From Novipirellula artificiosorum (lineage in GTDB: Bacteria > Planctomycetota > Planctomycetia > Pirellulales > Pirellulaceae): a stretch of 64,000 bases of DNA. The translations under genes were made by a program, and so were the position numbers. Positions within the stretch are counted from its first letter, which is position 1, and every line of letters starts with the position of its first letter. The stretch is taken from the NCBI RefSeq assembly GCF_007860135.1, contig NZ_SJPV01000008.1, positions 303,683 through 367,682 on the forward strand, given 5' to 3'. The notes beneath the pieces are model-generated. The model saw only the letters and a list, made by a program, of their open reading frames with translations. It was not told where the DNA came from and searched no databases. Positions 10,132 to 18,756 of this stretch are shown one piece after another.

Positions 10132-10140
10132 AGTGAGCGT

Positions 10141-10192
10141 CCGGCTTAGGAAGTCCGGTCACACGGAGAATAACGACCACGGAGTGTGGTCG
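10141..10192. terminator. Two hairpins between convergent genes
   Basis: Just after the smc stop there are two stem-loops. The first is at 10141-10158 (CCGGCTT / AAGTCCGG with a 1-base bulge). The second is at 10174-10192 (CGACCAC, loop GGAGT, GTGGTCG, 7 perfect pairs). They lie between smc (+) and the membrane-protein gene that ends at 10214 (-), where a bidirectional transcription stop would be expected. No long T run follows on either strand, so intrinsic termination is uncertain. Confidence 0.4.
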
Positions 10193-10213
10193 CTGCTTTC
10201 CAGCTGGCCATGC

Positions 10214-11617
10214 TCATCGAATGGTCAAGGCATACCGATCCGACATTTGGCTCAGTTCCGGCGGTAGCCCTGGGAACCGAAGTCGACCGTCGTTTGCCAA
10301 GTAGACTTCACGGCCGTCGTTTGCCACTTGGTACGAGAAGGGACGATCATCGTCGCTCCAATCCGATGGAGACAATCCCACTTGGGTCAACTCGTCCAGC
10401 TTCTCTGGCCAATGCCCCTGTTGCAATTGAAACAGCTTGATGGCGACCGCGGTTCGCGTCCAGCGACGGTCAGTCGCGTCCCCCGCAAGGATATGGATCG
10501 AACGGATGAACCACCCGTTTCGGTACACCCCCGTTGGATACCCGAGTGGCTCGAGCGACGCAAAGGGCAGCGCAGTGATTGAAGACGACCGAGCGTTTCG
10601 ATCTTGGTCCCGGTACTTTCGATCGAGCGCATTGCGCTCATCGGCACTGCGGAGCAATCGGAGCACATCGGTTTGCTCTGCTTCTTGCATCGATGCGAGC
10701 ACGTGTTTTCTTGATGTTGCGGGGACTCCATAGGGCAAGAGGCGATGGAGTTCTTCGTCCGCCATCGGCATGCCCTCTTCGCCGCCAAGCATTCCCATCA
10801 TCATCGCTCGCTCCATCGCAATGCTCTCTTCCCACCGCTGCTCAGGGTTTTCCGGTCCCGTGAGGGAATCTCGAAGCCTCTCCAGCATCGCTTCGTCGCT
10901 CCAAAAGGCAAGCTTGAGCGATTGGCGGATCAGAAAGTTACGGTCGCGTTGAAAAACCGCTTTAGAATTCTGGCTCCAGATCGACGACTGGAAAGCGGCA
11001 ACACCAGCAAGGCCATCGATCAAATGCAGTGCGTCAAACGCGCGCGGCTGATCGTCTTCATAGACCGCGATGCGAAACTCATCCGCAATCAGTTCGACGA
11101 GGGAGCGAAGCCGATATCGGTCGGGAAAGTAAGTTTGGATTCCATTCACCATCGCGGGTTGCCAGAACGGTGAACCCTCTTCTTGAATCAAACCTTTGGC
11201 GGCCTCAATGATCGGTTGGGCCTCTTCGACGAGTCGCCGCTTGATCGGCAGCGCGACCCAGGGTTGACCGGGTCCGACCAGTTTTTCGGGCAGATTGTCG
11301 TCGCGGTCGGGCTCGCGCATCAGGTCGGCGAATTGCGTTTTCAAGCCGTCTGCGGCATCGATCACATCCATCCAGTCGCCGCTGTGCTCTCGCGACATCC
11401 GCTCGTCGAGCCATTGAACCATCGAGTGATCGTCAATCGGTTTGCCTGCGGTTTGCAAACTCGCCAGCTCCACACGGACTTCGGACGCAGCGATCTGCTC
11501 GCGCACCGCGCCGACAATCAGCAAAACACCGAGCAACAAAATGGGTAAGCCGACCAAGAACAAGTAGAAGGACTCCGAACGATGTTTGGAATCAGGTGGA
11601 AGGGCCATTGGATTCAT
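10214..11617 (-). CDS. Membrane-anchored protein of ABC transporter operon
   Basis: A 467-residue protein with one transmembrane helix near the N-terminus (FYLFLVGLPILLLGVLLIVGA) and a large, mostly helical extracytoplasmic part. The end has a segment seen in many planctomycete proteins next to ABC permeases (TRTAVAIKLFQLQQGHWPEKLDEL, then a small beta region). The start at 11617 could be replaced by an ATG three codons later. It is the last gene of a four-gene operon after the GntR regulator, ATPase and permease, 79 bases downstream of the permease. No enzymatic motif is recognised. It may be an accessory or sensing subunit of the exporter, inferred from position. Confidence 0.7.
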   Translation of the reverse strand: MNPMALPPDSKHRSESFYLFLVGLPILLLGVLLIVGAVREQIAASEVRVELASLQTAGKPIDDHSMVQWLDERMSREHSGDWMDVIDAADGLKTQFADLMREPDRDDNLPEKLVGPGQPWVALPIKRRLVEEAQPIIEAAKGLIQEEGSPFWQPAMVNGIQTYFPDRYRLRSLVELIADEFRIAVYEDDQPRAFDALHLIDGLAGVAAFQSSIWSQNSKAVFQRDRNFLIRQSLKLAFWSDEAMLERLRDSLTGPENPEQRWEESIAMERAMMMGMLGGEEGMPMADEELHRLLPYGVPATSRKHVLASMQEAEQTDVLRLLRSADERNALDRKYRDQDRNARSSSITALPFASLEPLGYPTGVYRNGWFIRSIHILAGDATDRRWTRTAVAIKLFQLQQGHWPEKLDELTQVGLSPSDWSDDDRPFSYQVANDGREVYLANDGRLRFPGLPPELSQMSDRYALTIR

Positions 11618-11696
11618 CGAATGTCTCGTTGGGCTCGGGTTGTATGGCGGATACGACGCAACTTCCTAGCAGGAGCGAGATGCGTCGGTCGCAAGC

Positions 11697-14165
11697 TTAG
11701 AGGTTGAACTCCAGCGCCAAAGCTTTTGCTTGGGCTTCCCATGGGGCGTACCACTGTGTGGCCGGGACGGTTGTATGGAAATTGAAATAGGTGATTGGCC
11801 GATCGGGTTGGATTCCCAGTCGCAAGCGATCCGCGTAGAGTCCGTCCACGAAGGGGTGCCCTGGACCACTCACCAACTGATGCAACTCTCGGAGGATCGG
11901 TTCGACCGGTTGTCCTGTTGATCCAGCTTGAATCAATCGCAATCCCGCGTCGGCAACTCGGTCCTTCAGCCAGGGCTGCGTCCAAGCGGTGGTCGGATCG
12001 GAGGACGCCGCCCCCGAGTCGTCCCACCACGACGATGGGTAGCCACCGAAATGATGCAGTTGACGGATCCTCGACGTTTCCTGGGCCAGCCAAGATCTCA
12101 AGATCGCTTGGCGACGTGCTTCGTTTCTCGCCGATTGGTCTGCCAACATGGCCATGGCGTCTTTGCTAAACCCGCGATCTCGCAGTTCGCGAAACGATTC
12201 ATTGCCGATTAACTTGGTTAGCCAAACTTCGATCAGATCCGCACGGTCCTGATCGATCCACCGCGGACTCTGACGTAAGCCTTTGACTATATCGGTCATC
12301 GAACGAATCCACTGACCGGTCCGTTCAATTTCCTGTTCGTCGGTCGGATTGGCTTCAAAACGAACCTTCTGGTAGCTGGCCAAGTGCAGCATCGTGACCA
12401 GCACATTCGAGTCGATCGACAACGCCTCCGCATCCGTGATTTCACCAGATGGCGGCCGGAATAAGTCGTAAGGATTGAACGTCCGTTTTTCGTAAAGGGC
12501 GAGTTCTTCGTCGCCGGGTCGTGGTTTAACGAGGGATCGTTGGTACGAATCGAGGTATCCTTCGATGGCATGCATCGCAATCGGCTGTGGGGCTTCCGTG
12601 TTCGGTAGCAATTTCGCCGCAGCAAGCGCCTTCGTTTTCACCTCGGTCGCAATTCGAGGGTAACTCGCAATCTTGAATGCGGGCCGAACCATTGGCACCG
12701 TGACGAACAATCCGACACCTGCGATCGAGACCAACCATGACAAGATGCCTCGATTGCCGTCCATGTAGCGTCGCATCATCAGCCACGTTGCAACCATCGG
12801 CAACGCGATCAATAGCAACAAGACCAGCCATGGCAATTCGAACATGGCCACACCGTAGGCCAACCAGTAGCTGGCAATCATTGCGATCACGGGTGCTAGC
12901 ACCGACGAAACCGCCAGCATCCGAGTCAATTGGCTTATCCACTGCGAAACGCTGTAAATCACGGCTGCGACCAAGGTGACCGTCATGACCGACAACAATG
13001 GCGATTGCGTCTCTGAGGAAAACGAGCCAAGTAAATGGTACGTGACGATCCAGTACAACAATCCCGCACTCGACAGGATGCTGATGCCAACCAAATGACG
13101 ACCGATCCAAACCACCGTCGGCGAGGCACCTCGATCGGCCAGAAAACGAAGCCGTGTTGCACTGCCATCGCCCGTGAAGGCAAACACGCCCAGCCAAGAA
13201 ACACCGAGAATGCCGGCGAGTACGAGCAGCACCGACATTCCACGCGTTGCAACAAACCATTCGTGCTGCGCGAACACGGCTGCGCCAACCAGTCCACAAA
13301 GGATCAACGACGTGATGCCTAGCAAAACCCAACGGCTGTGGTGAACCGACTGCCACACCAAGGAACTGATCGAAAACCGATAGGGATCGCCACGATCTGC
13401 ACCGACGTTTGTCGGGCGCCATGCATCGATCCACGATGAAGCTCCACCCTCCAAGATCCTTTCAGGTTCGACAGGGGCAAGTGTTTGGGTTGCGACGCGA
13501 TAGGCCAATCCAGCGACAGCAACGATCGCCAAAAAGAGGATGCCGTAAAGGGAGAAAGCCGTGTTCTCAAAACGCACATGCGGCGAAAATAATCCGTTTG
13601 CAGACTCGTTGACGACTTGCAGCACGACAAAAGGCAACAACGAAATGGGGAGGATCGCCAGCAGGCCGGCAAATGTGTTGTTGAATTTCCACGTCGTGTA
13701 GAATCCGACGACCATGATAAAGAAGGATTGAACGATCAAGAAAACGTAACCGCTCGTCCCGATTGAATGGCCGTAGGAGAGCCATTCCAGCGACGAGTAG
13801 CGGGTGTTGCTTTGTGTCAACCCAACCAAAGCAATGCAAGCGATCCACATGATCACCAAACCCACGACCGCTACGGCGAACTTTACCAAGATCAATCGTC
13901 GCGGATGGGTCGGTAGTGAAGCCAACCACCACAACGTCTTCTGCTCTTTCTCTTGTCCCACCAACACTGCTGCGGCACCAACGGCGAACAACGCGGGCAA
14001 GATGAAGGGAATCAATTGGCCAGCATATTGCATTGCCAACGTATCACTCGACAGCCCAGCCCACAAAAAGACCAATAGCAAACCGACGCCGAGTAGAATC
14101 AACACCAGTGGCAGCAATTGTCGCGATTCTTTCCAAACTAATCCGCGTAAGGCTCCATCGTTCAT
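11697..14165 (-). CDS. ABC-2 type transporter permease with large C-terminal domain
   Basis: An 822-residue membrane protein. The N-terminus (LVWKESRQLLPLVLILLGVGLLLVF) and the motif GQEKEQKTLWWLASLPTHPRRLILVK are typical of ABC-2 export permeases, followed by transmembrane helices in two blocks up to about residue 500. The last 300 residues are soluble, rich in helices and Arg/Asp, and not part of the usual permease fold. The gene overlaps the ATPase gene by 4 bases (ATGA at 14162-14165), so the two are translationally coupled. The substrate is unknown. The unusual length, about twice that of a simple ABC-2 permease, and the soluble tail are the noteworthy points. Confidence 0.85.
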   Translation of the reverse strand: MNDGALRGLVWKESRQLLPLVLILLGVGLLLVFLWAGLSSDTLAMQYAGQLIPFILPALFAVGAAAVLVGQEKEQKTLWWLASLPTHPRRLILVKFAVAVVGLVIMWIACIALVGLTQSNTRYSSLEWLSYGHSIGTSGYVFLIVQSFFIMVVGFYTTWKFNNTFAGLLAILPISLLPFVVLQVVNESANGLFSPHVRFENTAFSLYGILFLAIVAVAGLAYRVATQTLAPVEPERILEGGASSWIDAWRPTNVGADRGDPYRFSISSLVWQSVHHSRWVLLGITSLILCGLVGAAVFAQHEWFVATRGMSVLLVLAGILGVSWLGVFAFTGDGSATRLRFLADRGASPTVVWIGRHLVGISILSSAGLLYWIVTYHLLGSFSSETQSPLLSVMTVTLVAAVIYSVSQWISQLTRMLAVSSVLAPVIAMIASYWLAYGVAMFELPWLVLLLLIALPMVATWLMMRRYMDGNRGILSWLVSIAGVGLFVTVPMVRPAFKIASYPRIATEVKTKALAAAKLLPNTEAPQPIAMHAIEGYLDSYQRSLVKPRPGDEELALYEKRTFNPYDLFRPPSGEITDAEALSIDSNVLVTMLHLASYQKVRFEANPTDEQEIERTGQWIRSMTDIVKGLRQSPRWIDQDRADLIEVWLTKLIGNESFRELRDRGFSKDAMAMLADQSARNEARRQAILRSWLAQETSRIRQLHHFGGYPSSWWDDSGAASSDPTTAWTQPWLKDRVADAGLRLIQAGSTGQPVEPILRELHQLVSGPGHPFVDGLYADRLRLGIQPDRPITYFNFHTTVPATQWYAPWEAQAKALALEFNL

Positions 14166-15124
14166 ACTTGACTCCCCGTGGCGAGGCTCGGTTCGGCGGT
14201 TTCGGATTCGTTAGGTATCGGTCGGCTTGGCCCCAAGGACCCTTTGGTGTACGCGATAAAGATTTCCTCGAGCGACAAGGGCCTTTCGCTGGTGCCAACG
14301 ACACCGTCACGTGACGTGAACAGCGAGTGCATCTCGGCAGTGAACCCGCGCACGACGATGCGTCGTTGTCGGCCATACGTTTCCTCGCAAAGCGTTTCGA
14401 CCGATTCGGGCAACTTCGGAAGCGCCACCAATGGATCGTCAAGGTTGACGGTCAACTCGATCATCGAATCCTTCAAGTCGACCAGCGGGCAACACAGTCG
14501 CAACTTGCCTTCGTGCAGAATCCCGATCGTATCGGCCACTCGCTCGACTTCCGAGATCTGGTGACTCGACAAAAACACGGTTCGCCCCGAAGCGGCCCGA
14601 TCGATCATGCTTTCAAGGAAATCACGGCGCACCATGGGGTCCAGACCCGATGTCGGTTCATCGAGAACCAACAGCGACGGATCATGAGCGAGGGCAAGCG
14701 ACAAAGCGACCTTGGCACGTTGGCCTTTGCTGAGATTGCGAATCTTGCGATCGAGCGGAATTTCATAGCGAAAGACGCTTTGGCGATAGGAGTGATGAAA
14801 GTTTCCCCGGTAGAACGAAGCTGCAAACCATCCAATTTCAGCAACCGTCATCCAGTCATACAACGCGGGAGCGTCGGACACATATCCGATTTGGCGCCGT
14901 ACTCCGATCGCGTTGGAAACGGGGTCCATGTCACAGACCCGGCAAGATCCCGACGTTGGTTTTTGAAATCCGGTCAGGATGCGGATCATCGTGGTCTTGC
15001 CCGCTCCGTTTTCACCCAACAGTGCGAAAACGGTTCCGGGCTGAACCGCCAAGTCAACGCCGCGAAGGGCATCGCATCCGCGGAAACGCATCGTCAAGTC
15101 GGTCGTGGTGATGACGTGATTCAT
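14162..15124 (-). CDS. ABC transporter ATP-binding protein
   Basis: A 320-residue ABC ATPase of the export type. Walker A is GENGAGKTT at residues 37-45, the signature is LSKGQRAKV, Walker B is LLVLDEPTSGLDP and the switch region is SSHQISEVE. The C-terminal 90 residues form the extra domain seen in CcmA/YtrB-like ATPases. It pairs with the permease immediately downstream, whose start overlaps its stop. With a YtrA-type GntR regulator 62 bases upstream, the arrangement resembles Bacillus ytr-type operons that answer envelope stress. That parallel is from gene order and family only. Confidence 0.93.
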   Translation of the reverse strand: MNHVITTTDLTMRFRGCDALRGVDLAVQPGTVFALLGENGAGKTTMIRILTGFQKPTSGSCRVCDMDPVSNAIGVRRQIGYVSDAPALYDWMTVAEIGWFAASFYRGNFHHSYRQSVFRYEIPLDRKIRNLSKGQRAKVALSLALAHDPSLLVLDEPTSGLDPMVRRDFLESMIDRAASGRTVFLSSHQISEVERVADTIGILHEGKLRLCCPLVDLKDSMIELTVNLDDPLVALPKLPESVETLCEETYGRQRRIVVRGFTAEMHSLFTSRDGVVGTSERPLSLEEIFIAYTKGSLGPSRPIPNESETAEPSLATGSQV

Positions 15125-15186
15125 GGTGATTTGCTGCGAAGAGGATCAAACGGAGTTCGTGAAAGAAAAGTGGCACGGAGCGGAGG

Positions 15187-15600
15187 CTAGTCCGGTACGG
15201 GCGTCGCAATCGTGGCGACCTTCCCATCAAGTTGATTAATCTTGGATTCGACGATCTTGCGAATCTCGTCGGCGGTCAATCCGCCGTGAAACGCTTCGCT
15301 GAGCACGCCCGAGATCCGCTCGGCAATGACCGTTTTGCGTTCGCGCCGACACGGATCGACCGCGCCGGAGCAAACGACGACGCCCCGGCCACGCAGCGTT
15401 TCAATCACGCCATCGGATTGCAGTTCCTGAAACGCCCGAGCGACCGTATTGGGATTCACTGTCAATTGTTGGCTCAATTGACGAACGCTCGGCAGCAACT
15501 GCCCTGGCCGCAGCGTCTGCTCGGCGATGGCGTACTTGATTTGGCGGACAATCTGCAAATAGATCGCGACGCCATTGGATGGATCGACCGTAAAAAACAT
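15187..15600 (-). CDS. GntR-family (YtrA-type) transcriptional regulator
   Basis: A 137-residue repressor-type protein. The winged helix-turn-helix occupies about residues 10-78 (YLQIVRQIKYAIAEQTL, PSVRQLSQQLTVNPNTVARAF, ETLRGRGVVV). The short helical C-terminus, without a large ligand-binding domain, is typical of the YtrA subgroup, which usually controls adjacent ABC exporters. It is the first gene of the operon. Its promoter at 15646-15674 carries a dyad over the -10 region, which suggests autorepression. The ATG at 15598-15600 is about 40 bases from the predicted transcription start. Confidence 0.92.
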   Translation of the reverse strand: MFFTVDPSNGVAIYLQIVRQIKYAIAEQTLRPGQLLPSVRQLSQQLTVNPNTVARAFQELQSDGVIETLRGRGVVVCSGAVDPCRRERKTVIAERISGVLSEAFHGGLTADEIRKIVESKINQLDGKVATIATPVPD

Positions 15601-15635
15601 TGAACATGTCCCGTCACGTTTCTATCGTTCTGGTG

Positions 15636-15651
15636 TACTAGATAGATAGTA
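15636..15651. promoter_or_regulatory. Candidate GntR operator (dyad TACTA-N6-TAGTA)
   Basis: A 16-bp inverted repeat, TACTA-GATAGA-TAGTA, covers the -10 box and the probable transcription start of gntR. A dimeric YtrA-type regulator bound here would block RNA polymerase. The assignment is by position and symmetry; no second copy of the site was found near the other genes of the operon. Confidence 0.5.
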
Positions 15652-15674
15652 AGGCTCCGGCAAGCGAGAGTCAA
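15646..15674 (-). promoter_or_regulatory. Sigma70-type promoter of gntR-ABC operon
   Basis: Read on the minus strand, TTGACT (15669-15674) is followed after exactly 17 bases by TACTAT (15646-15651), each close to the vegetative consensus. The -10 box lies inside the dyad at 15636-15651. It is about 46 bases upstream of the gntR start. This is the best-looking promoter in the window. Confidence 0.7.
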
Positions 15675-15712
15675 GTGATTTTTTAAGAAATTTGCCACGC
15701 CTCGGTGATCGT

Positions 15713-15734
15713 CACGACCGTCTACGAGGTCGTG
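15713..15734. other. Stem-loop CACGACC-N8-GGTCGTG
   Basis: A perfect 7-bp inverted repeat (15713-15719 and 15728-15734) lies 62 bases downstream of the Nudix-like gene and upstream of the gntR promoter. No T run follows on the minus strand, so it is not a clear intrinsic terminator. Part of the right arm (GAGGTCGTGCAG) recurs twice at 28118-28200. Confidence 0.4.
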
Positions 15735-15795
15735 CAGTGGATCGAATCAGCAATCGCCTAGCACCACGACGTGGTTGTCCGGCGTTGGAAGGATT

Positions 15796-16404
15796 TCAAC
15801 GATAGAGCGCGCCAATGGCGATTTGGCTCCACGTTTCCAATCGATCGATGTCCGCTTTCAGTTCATCGACACGGACGAAACCACCCTCGGCTAAGTCGGC
15901 TTCGTTGCTCTTCACATCGGGTGACTGCAGCACGAACCGATGCACCACGCCGAGGTGGACTTTGCCGACGTCGTTGGAGGGATCGTAGAGCAGTCCCTCG
16001 ATGGTTTCCTGATAGTTTGATCCAAGCTGGATTTCTTCGGCCAATTCACGGTGCATTCCGGTCGCATAGGGATCCGCTCCCTCCGCAGCATCCTCGCGGC
16101 TGATGTGCCCGCCGATACCGACACTTCGTTTGGCGTGCAGTCGCTGCTCACCACCACCGCCACCACGCGTGTAAGTGAACAATTTCACCGCGCCGTCCTC
16201 ACCGGTCCACTCCAACAACACGTAGGGAATCAACTGCTTGAAGCTGGGGTCGGTTTCCATCGCCCCACGTGGTTGAAATGAAAGCTGATCGCTTGACAAC
16301 AGGGGCTTCAAAAACCGATCCACGTCGGATTCAAACCCGTTGATGGCTCCAATTTCAAGAATCACCGACTCGGGAATCACCAGAATATGTTCTTCGCTTG
16401 GCAT
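15796..16404 (-). CDS. Nudix-like hydrolase (putative phosphoesterase)
   Basis: A 202-residue protein. The central stretch GIGGHISREDAAE...GMHRELAEEIQL resembles the Nudix box (Gx5Ex7REUxEExGU), but has a 3-4 residue insertion between the Gly-rich part and the REL-EE helix. Nudix enzymes hydrolyse nucleoside diphosphates linked to other groups; the substrate here cannot be read. A preceding Gly run (GGGGGEQRLHAKRSVG) is a loop peculiarity. It lies 48 bases downstream of queA on the same strand and may be co-transcribed. Family level only. Confidence 0.75.
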   Translation of the reverse strand: MPSEEHILVIPESVILEIGAINGFESDVDRFLKPLLSSDQLSFQPRGAMETDPSFKQLIPYVLLEWTGEDGAVKLFTYTRGGGGGEQRLHAKRSVGIGGHISREDAAEGADPYATGMHRELAEEIQLGSNYQETIEGLLYDPSNDVGKVHLGVVHRFVLQSPDVKSNEADLAEGGFVRVDELKADIDRLETWSQIAIGALYR

Positions 16405-16452
16405 CGATTGGTACTCAGGAAGTGTCAGTAGGGAAGATCTAGGCAGAGAGCG

Positions 16453-17529
16453 TTAAACGATCAACATTGCGTCGCCATAACTAAAGAAGCGGTACTCTTC
16501 GCGGATCGCGATTTGGTAGGCTTCCATGATCAGATCGCGGCCAGCGAAGGCGCTGGCCAGCACCAATAAACTGCTGCGAGGCAAGTGAAAATTCGTCATC
16601 AGGGCATCGACGGCCTTGAAGTCGTACGGTGGCTTGATGAAGAGATCGGTTGACCCAGTCCACGCGTTCAATCCGCCATGGTTGCCCGCCGCCGCACTTT
16701 CGAGCACTCGGACACTGGTCGTCCCAACGGCGATGCACCGTCCATGCTCACGTCGCTCGTTGATCGTGTTTGCCGTCGCGGCATCGATGCTGCCCCACTC
16801 GCTGTGCATCGTGTGGTCTTCGAGCCGATCGACCGCGATCGGCCGAAACGTGCCAATGCCGACATGCAGCGTCACTTCGGCAATCTCGGTGGCCCCGTCA
16901 CGAATGTGTTTCAGTAGCGGCTGGGTAAAATGCAATCCTGCAGTCGGTGCCGCGACACTGCCGCGACGGTCGGCAAAGACGGTTTGGTAGTTTTCGACAT
17001 CCGCATCCACCATGTGGCCATCACGAATGTAGGGCGGAAGCGGGATGCGACCATATTGTTCGAGCCAATCAGCCGGTTCCGTTGGCGGCAGGGAGGCGTC
17101 GCCAGCCCGCATTCGAGGCGTGACAATCAGGTGTCCTTCGTCGGTACGTGAGACCACGACCAGCAGCATGCCATCGCGTCCTTCACGGTCTTGAATCGTT
17201 AACGTCTCACCAGACTTCAACGATCCGCGTGTCTTCGTCAACACTTCCCACGCTCCTGTCGCCGCATCGGCTTGCAGGAACAGTCCTTGCCAGCGGCCAC
17301 CTGTGTCCGTGCGATAACCGACAAGCCGAGCGGGGATCACTCGCGTGTTGTTGAGGACCAACGTGTCGTCGGCGGTGAGCAGTTCGGGGAGGTCTCGAAC
17401 ATAATAATGGTCAATCGATTGGTGTTTTCGATCGACCAGCATCAGCCGCGCGTCGCTGCGCGTGGCCAAGGGCTCTTGCGCGATTCGCTCGCGTGGTAGC
17501 TCGTAGTCGTAAAGCTCTATATCACTCAT
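16453..17529 (-). CDS. queA: tRNA preQ1(34) S-adenosylmethionine ribosyltransferase-isomerase QueA
   Basis: A 358-residue enzyme of queuosine synthesis that transfers the ribosyl part of AdoMet to preQ1 in the tRNA anticodon, giving epoxyqueuosine. Recognised from the N-terminus (YDYELPRERIAQEPLATRSDARLML), LVLNNTRVIPARL, GSVAAPTAGLHFT and the C-terminal TNFHLPRSSLLVLASAFAG. Length and start match the family. It lies between ruvB and a Nudix-like gene, all on the minus strand. A queA-ruvB neighbourhood is common in bacteria. No tgt is in the window. Confidence 0.97.
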   Translation of the reverse strand: MSDIELYDYELPRERIAQEPLATRSDARLMLVDRKHQSIDHYYVRDLPELLTADDTLVLNNTRVIPARLVGYRTDTGGRWQGLFLQADAATGAWEVLTKTRGSLKSGETLTIQDREGRDGMLLVVVSRTDEGHLIVTPRMRAGDASLPPTEPADWLEQYGRIPLPPYIRDGHMVDADVENYQTVFADRRGSVAAPTAGLHFTQPLLKHIRDGATEIAEVTLHVGIGTFRPIAVDRLEDHTMHSEWGSIDAATANTINERREHGRCIAVGTTSVRVLESAAAGNHGGLNAWTGSTDLFIKPPYDFKAVDALMTNFHLPRSSLLVLASAFAGRDLIMEAYQIAIREEYRFFSYGDAMLIV

Positions 17530-17598
17530 GGGCGAAAGTCTAGCAGTCCGCCGTGAAGTTGCACAGTTCCAGCCTCGGCCAATGGCAGCGGCGCACCA

Positions 17599-18621
17599 CT
17601 ACGGACTTGGCGGTGTGACCTTCATGTGTTCAAAGCCTTTTTGTGTCGCCATTCGGCCTCGACGCGTTCGGACGATCAGTTCGCTCCGTAACAAGAAGGG
17701 TTCCACCTCGTCTTCAAGCGTATCGCTGCTGACGTTCATCGTATGCGCGATCGCTTCCAAACCAGCGGGGCCGCCAACGAACACTCGCATCAACGTGTCC
17801 AAATAACCGCGGTCTTGTTTGTCCAGGCCGAGTTCATCGATGCCGATCATGTCGAGTGCCGCCACAGCAATCTTGGCATCGACTTTCCCTTTTGCTTTAC
17901 TCTGCGAGTAGTCTCGCAGCCACAGCAACCGGTTGTTGGCCAGCCGCGGGGTGCTGCGGCTACGGCTAGCGATCACTTGGGCGGACCCGTCGTCGATGGG
18001 GACTTTCAATTTCACGCTATTGCGGCGGACGATCTCGCACAATTCGGCGTGATTGTACCAGCCGAGATGCTCGCGGATTTGGAATCGATCTCGCAGAGGC
18101 GCACTCAGCATTCCCGCTCGCGTCGTCGCTCCGATCAAAGTGAACGGTCGCAGCTCGTAATTGAGCGTCCTTGCGCTAACCCCTTCGCCCAAAATAATGT
18201 CGATCCGAAAATCTTCCATTGCCGTGTACAAGTACTCTTCGACCGGCTTGGGGATACGGTGGATTTCGTCGATAAACAGAACCGCTCCTTCGGACAGATT
18301 CGTCAAATAGGGCAGCAAATCCTTGGGTGCTTTCAATCCGGCACCGTTGGCCATTTCCACCGTGGTGCCCATTTCGGTCGGAATGACCGTCGCAAAGGTC
18401 GTTTTTCCTAAGCCGGGCGGACCATCGAAGAGGATGTGCCCAAGCGGTTCGCCGCGACCTTGAGCCGCATCGATCGCGATTTTCAGACGCTCGATCACGT
18501 CGCGTTGACCGACCATTTCGTCCATTCGCCGCGGCCGCAGCGAACTGTCGTGCTCCTTCGGCATTAACGCTTCGGTAGCGGACTCGGGATCGGTTTGTTG
18601 GTAGACTGCTTCTCGGGCCAT
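17599..18621 (-). CDS. ruvB: Holliday junction DNA helicase RuvB
   Basis: A 340-residue AAA+ motor that drives branch migration of Holliday junctions with RuvA. Walker A GPPGLGKT is at residues 67-74, Walker B is LFIDEIHR, sensor 1 is GATTRAG and the arginine finger is RDRF. A C-terminal winged helix ends near VRTRRGRMATQKGFEHM. The start at 18621 (MAREAVYQQTD) fits the family; an upstream ATG at 18660 would add 13 unlikely residues. The helical lid reads STPRLANNRLLWLRDYSQ where most RuvB have TPRIANRLLRRVRDYA, a one-residue insertion. ruvA and ruvC are not adjacent. Confidence 0.96.
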   Translation of the reverse strand: MAREAVYQQTDPESATEALMPKEHDSSLRPRRMDEMVGQRDVIERLKIAIDAAQGRGEPLGHILFDGPPGLGKTTFATVIPTEMGTTVEMANGAGLKAPKDLLPYLTNLSEGAVLFIDEIHRIPKPVEEYLYTAMEDFRIDIILGEGVSARTLNYELRPFTLIGATTRAGMLSAPLRDRFQIREHLGWYNHAELCEIVRRNSVKLKVPIDDGSAQVIASRSRSTPRLANNRLLWLRDYSQSKAKGKVDAKIAVAALDMIGIDELGLDKQDRGYLDTLMRVFVGGPAGLEAIAHTMNVSSDTLEDEVEPFLLRSELIVRTRRGRMATQKGFEHMKVTPPSP

Positions 18622-18756
18622 AGGTATCAAACTCCGTTTGCTGATCGCTCGGTGCCACACTTTAGCGAGTTTTCACTCGGCAGCGTACCGCAAATTGTTC
18701 CACATGGACCCGCAAATCGTTTCTCCATCCTTTCCTCCGCAACCCCGTCAAGGATT

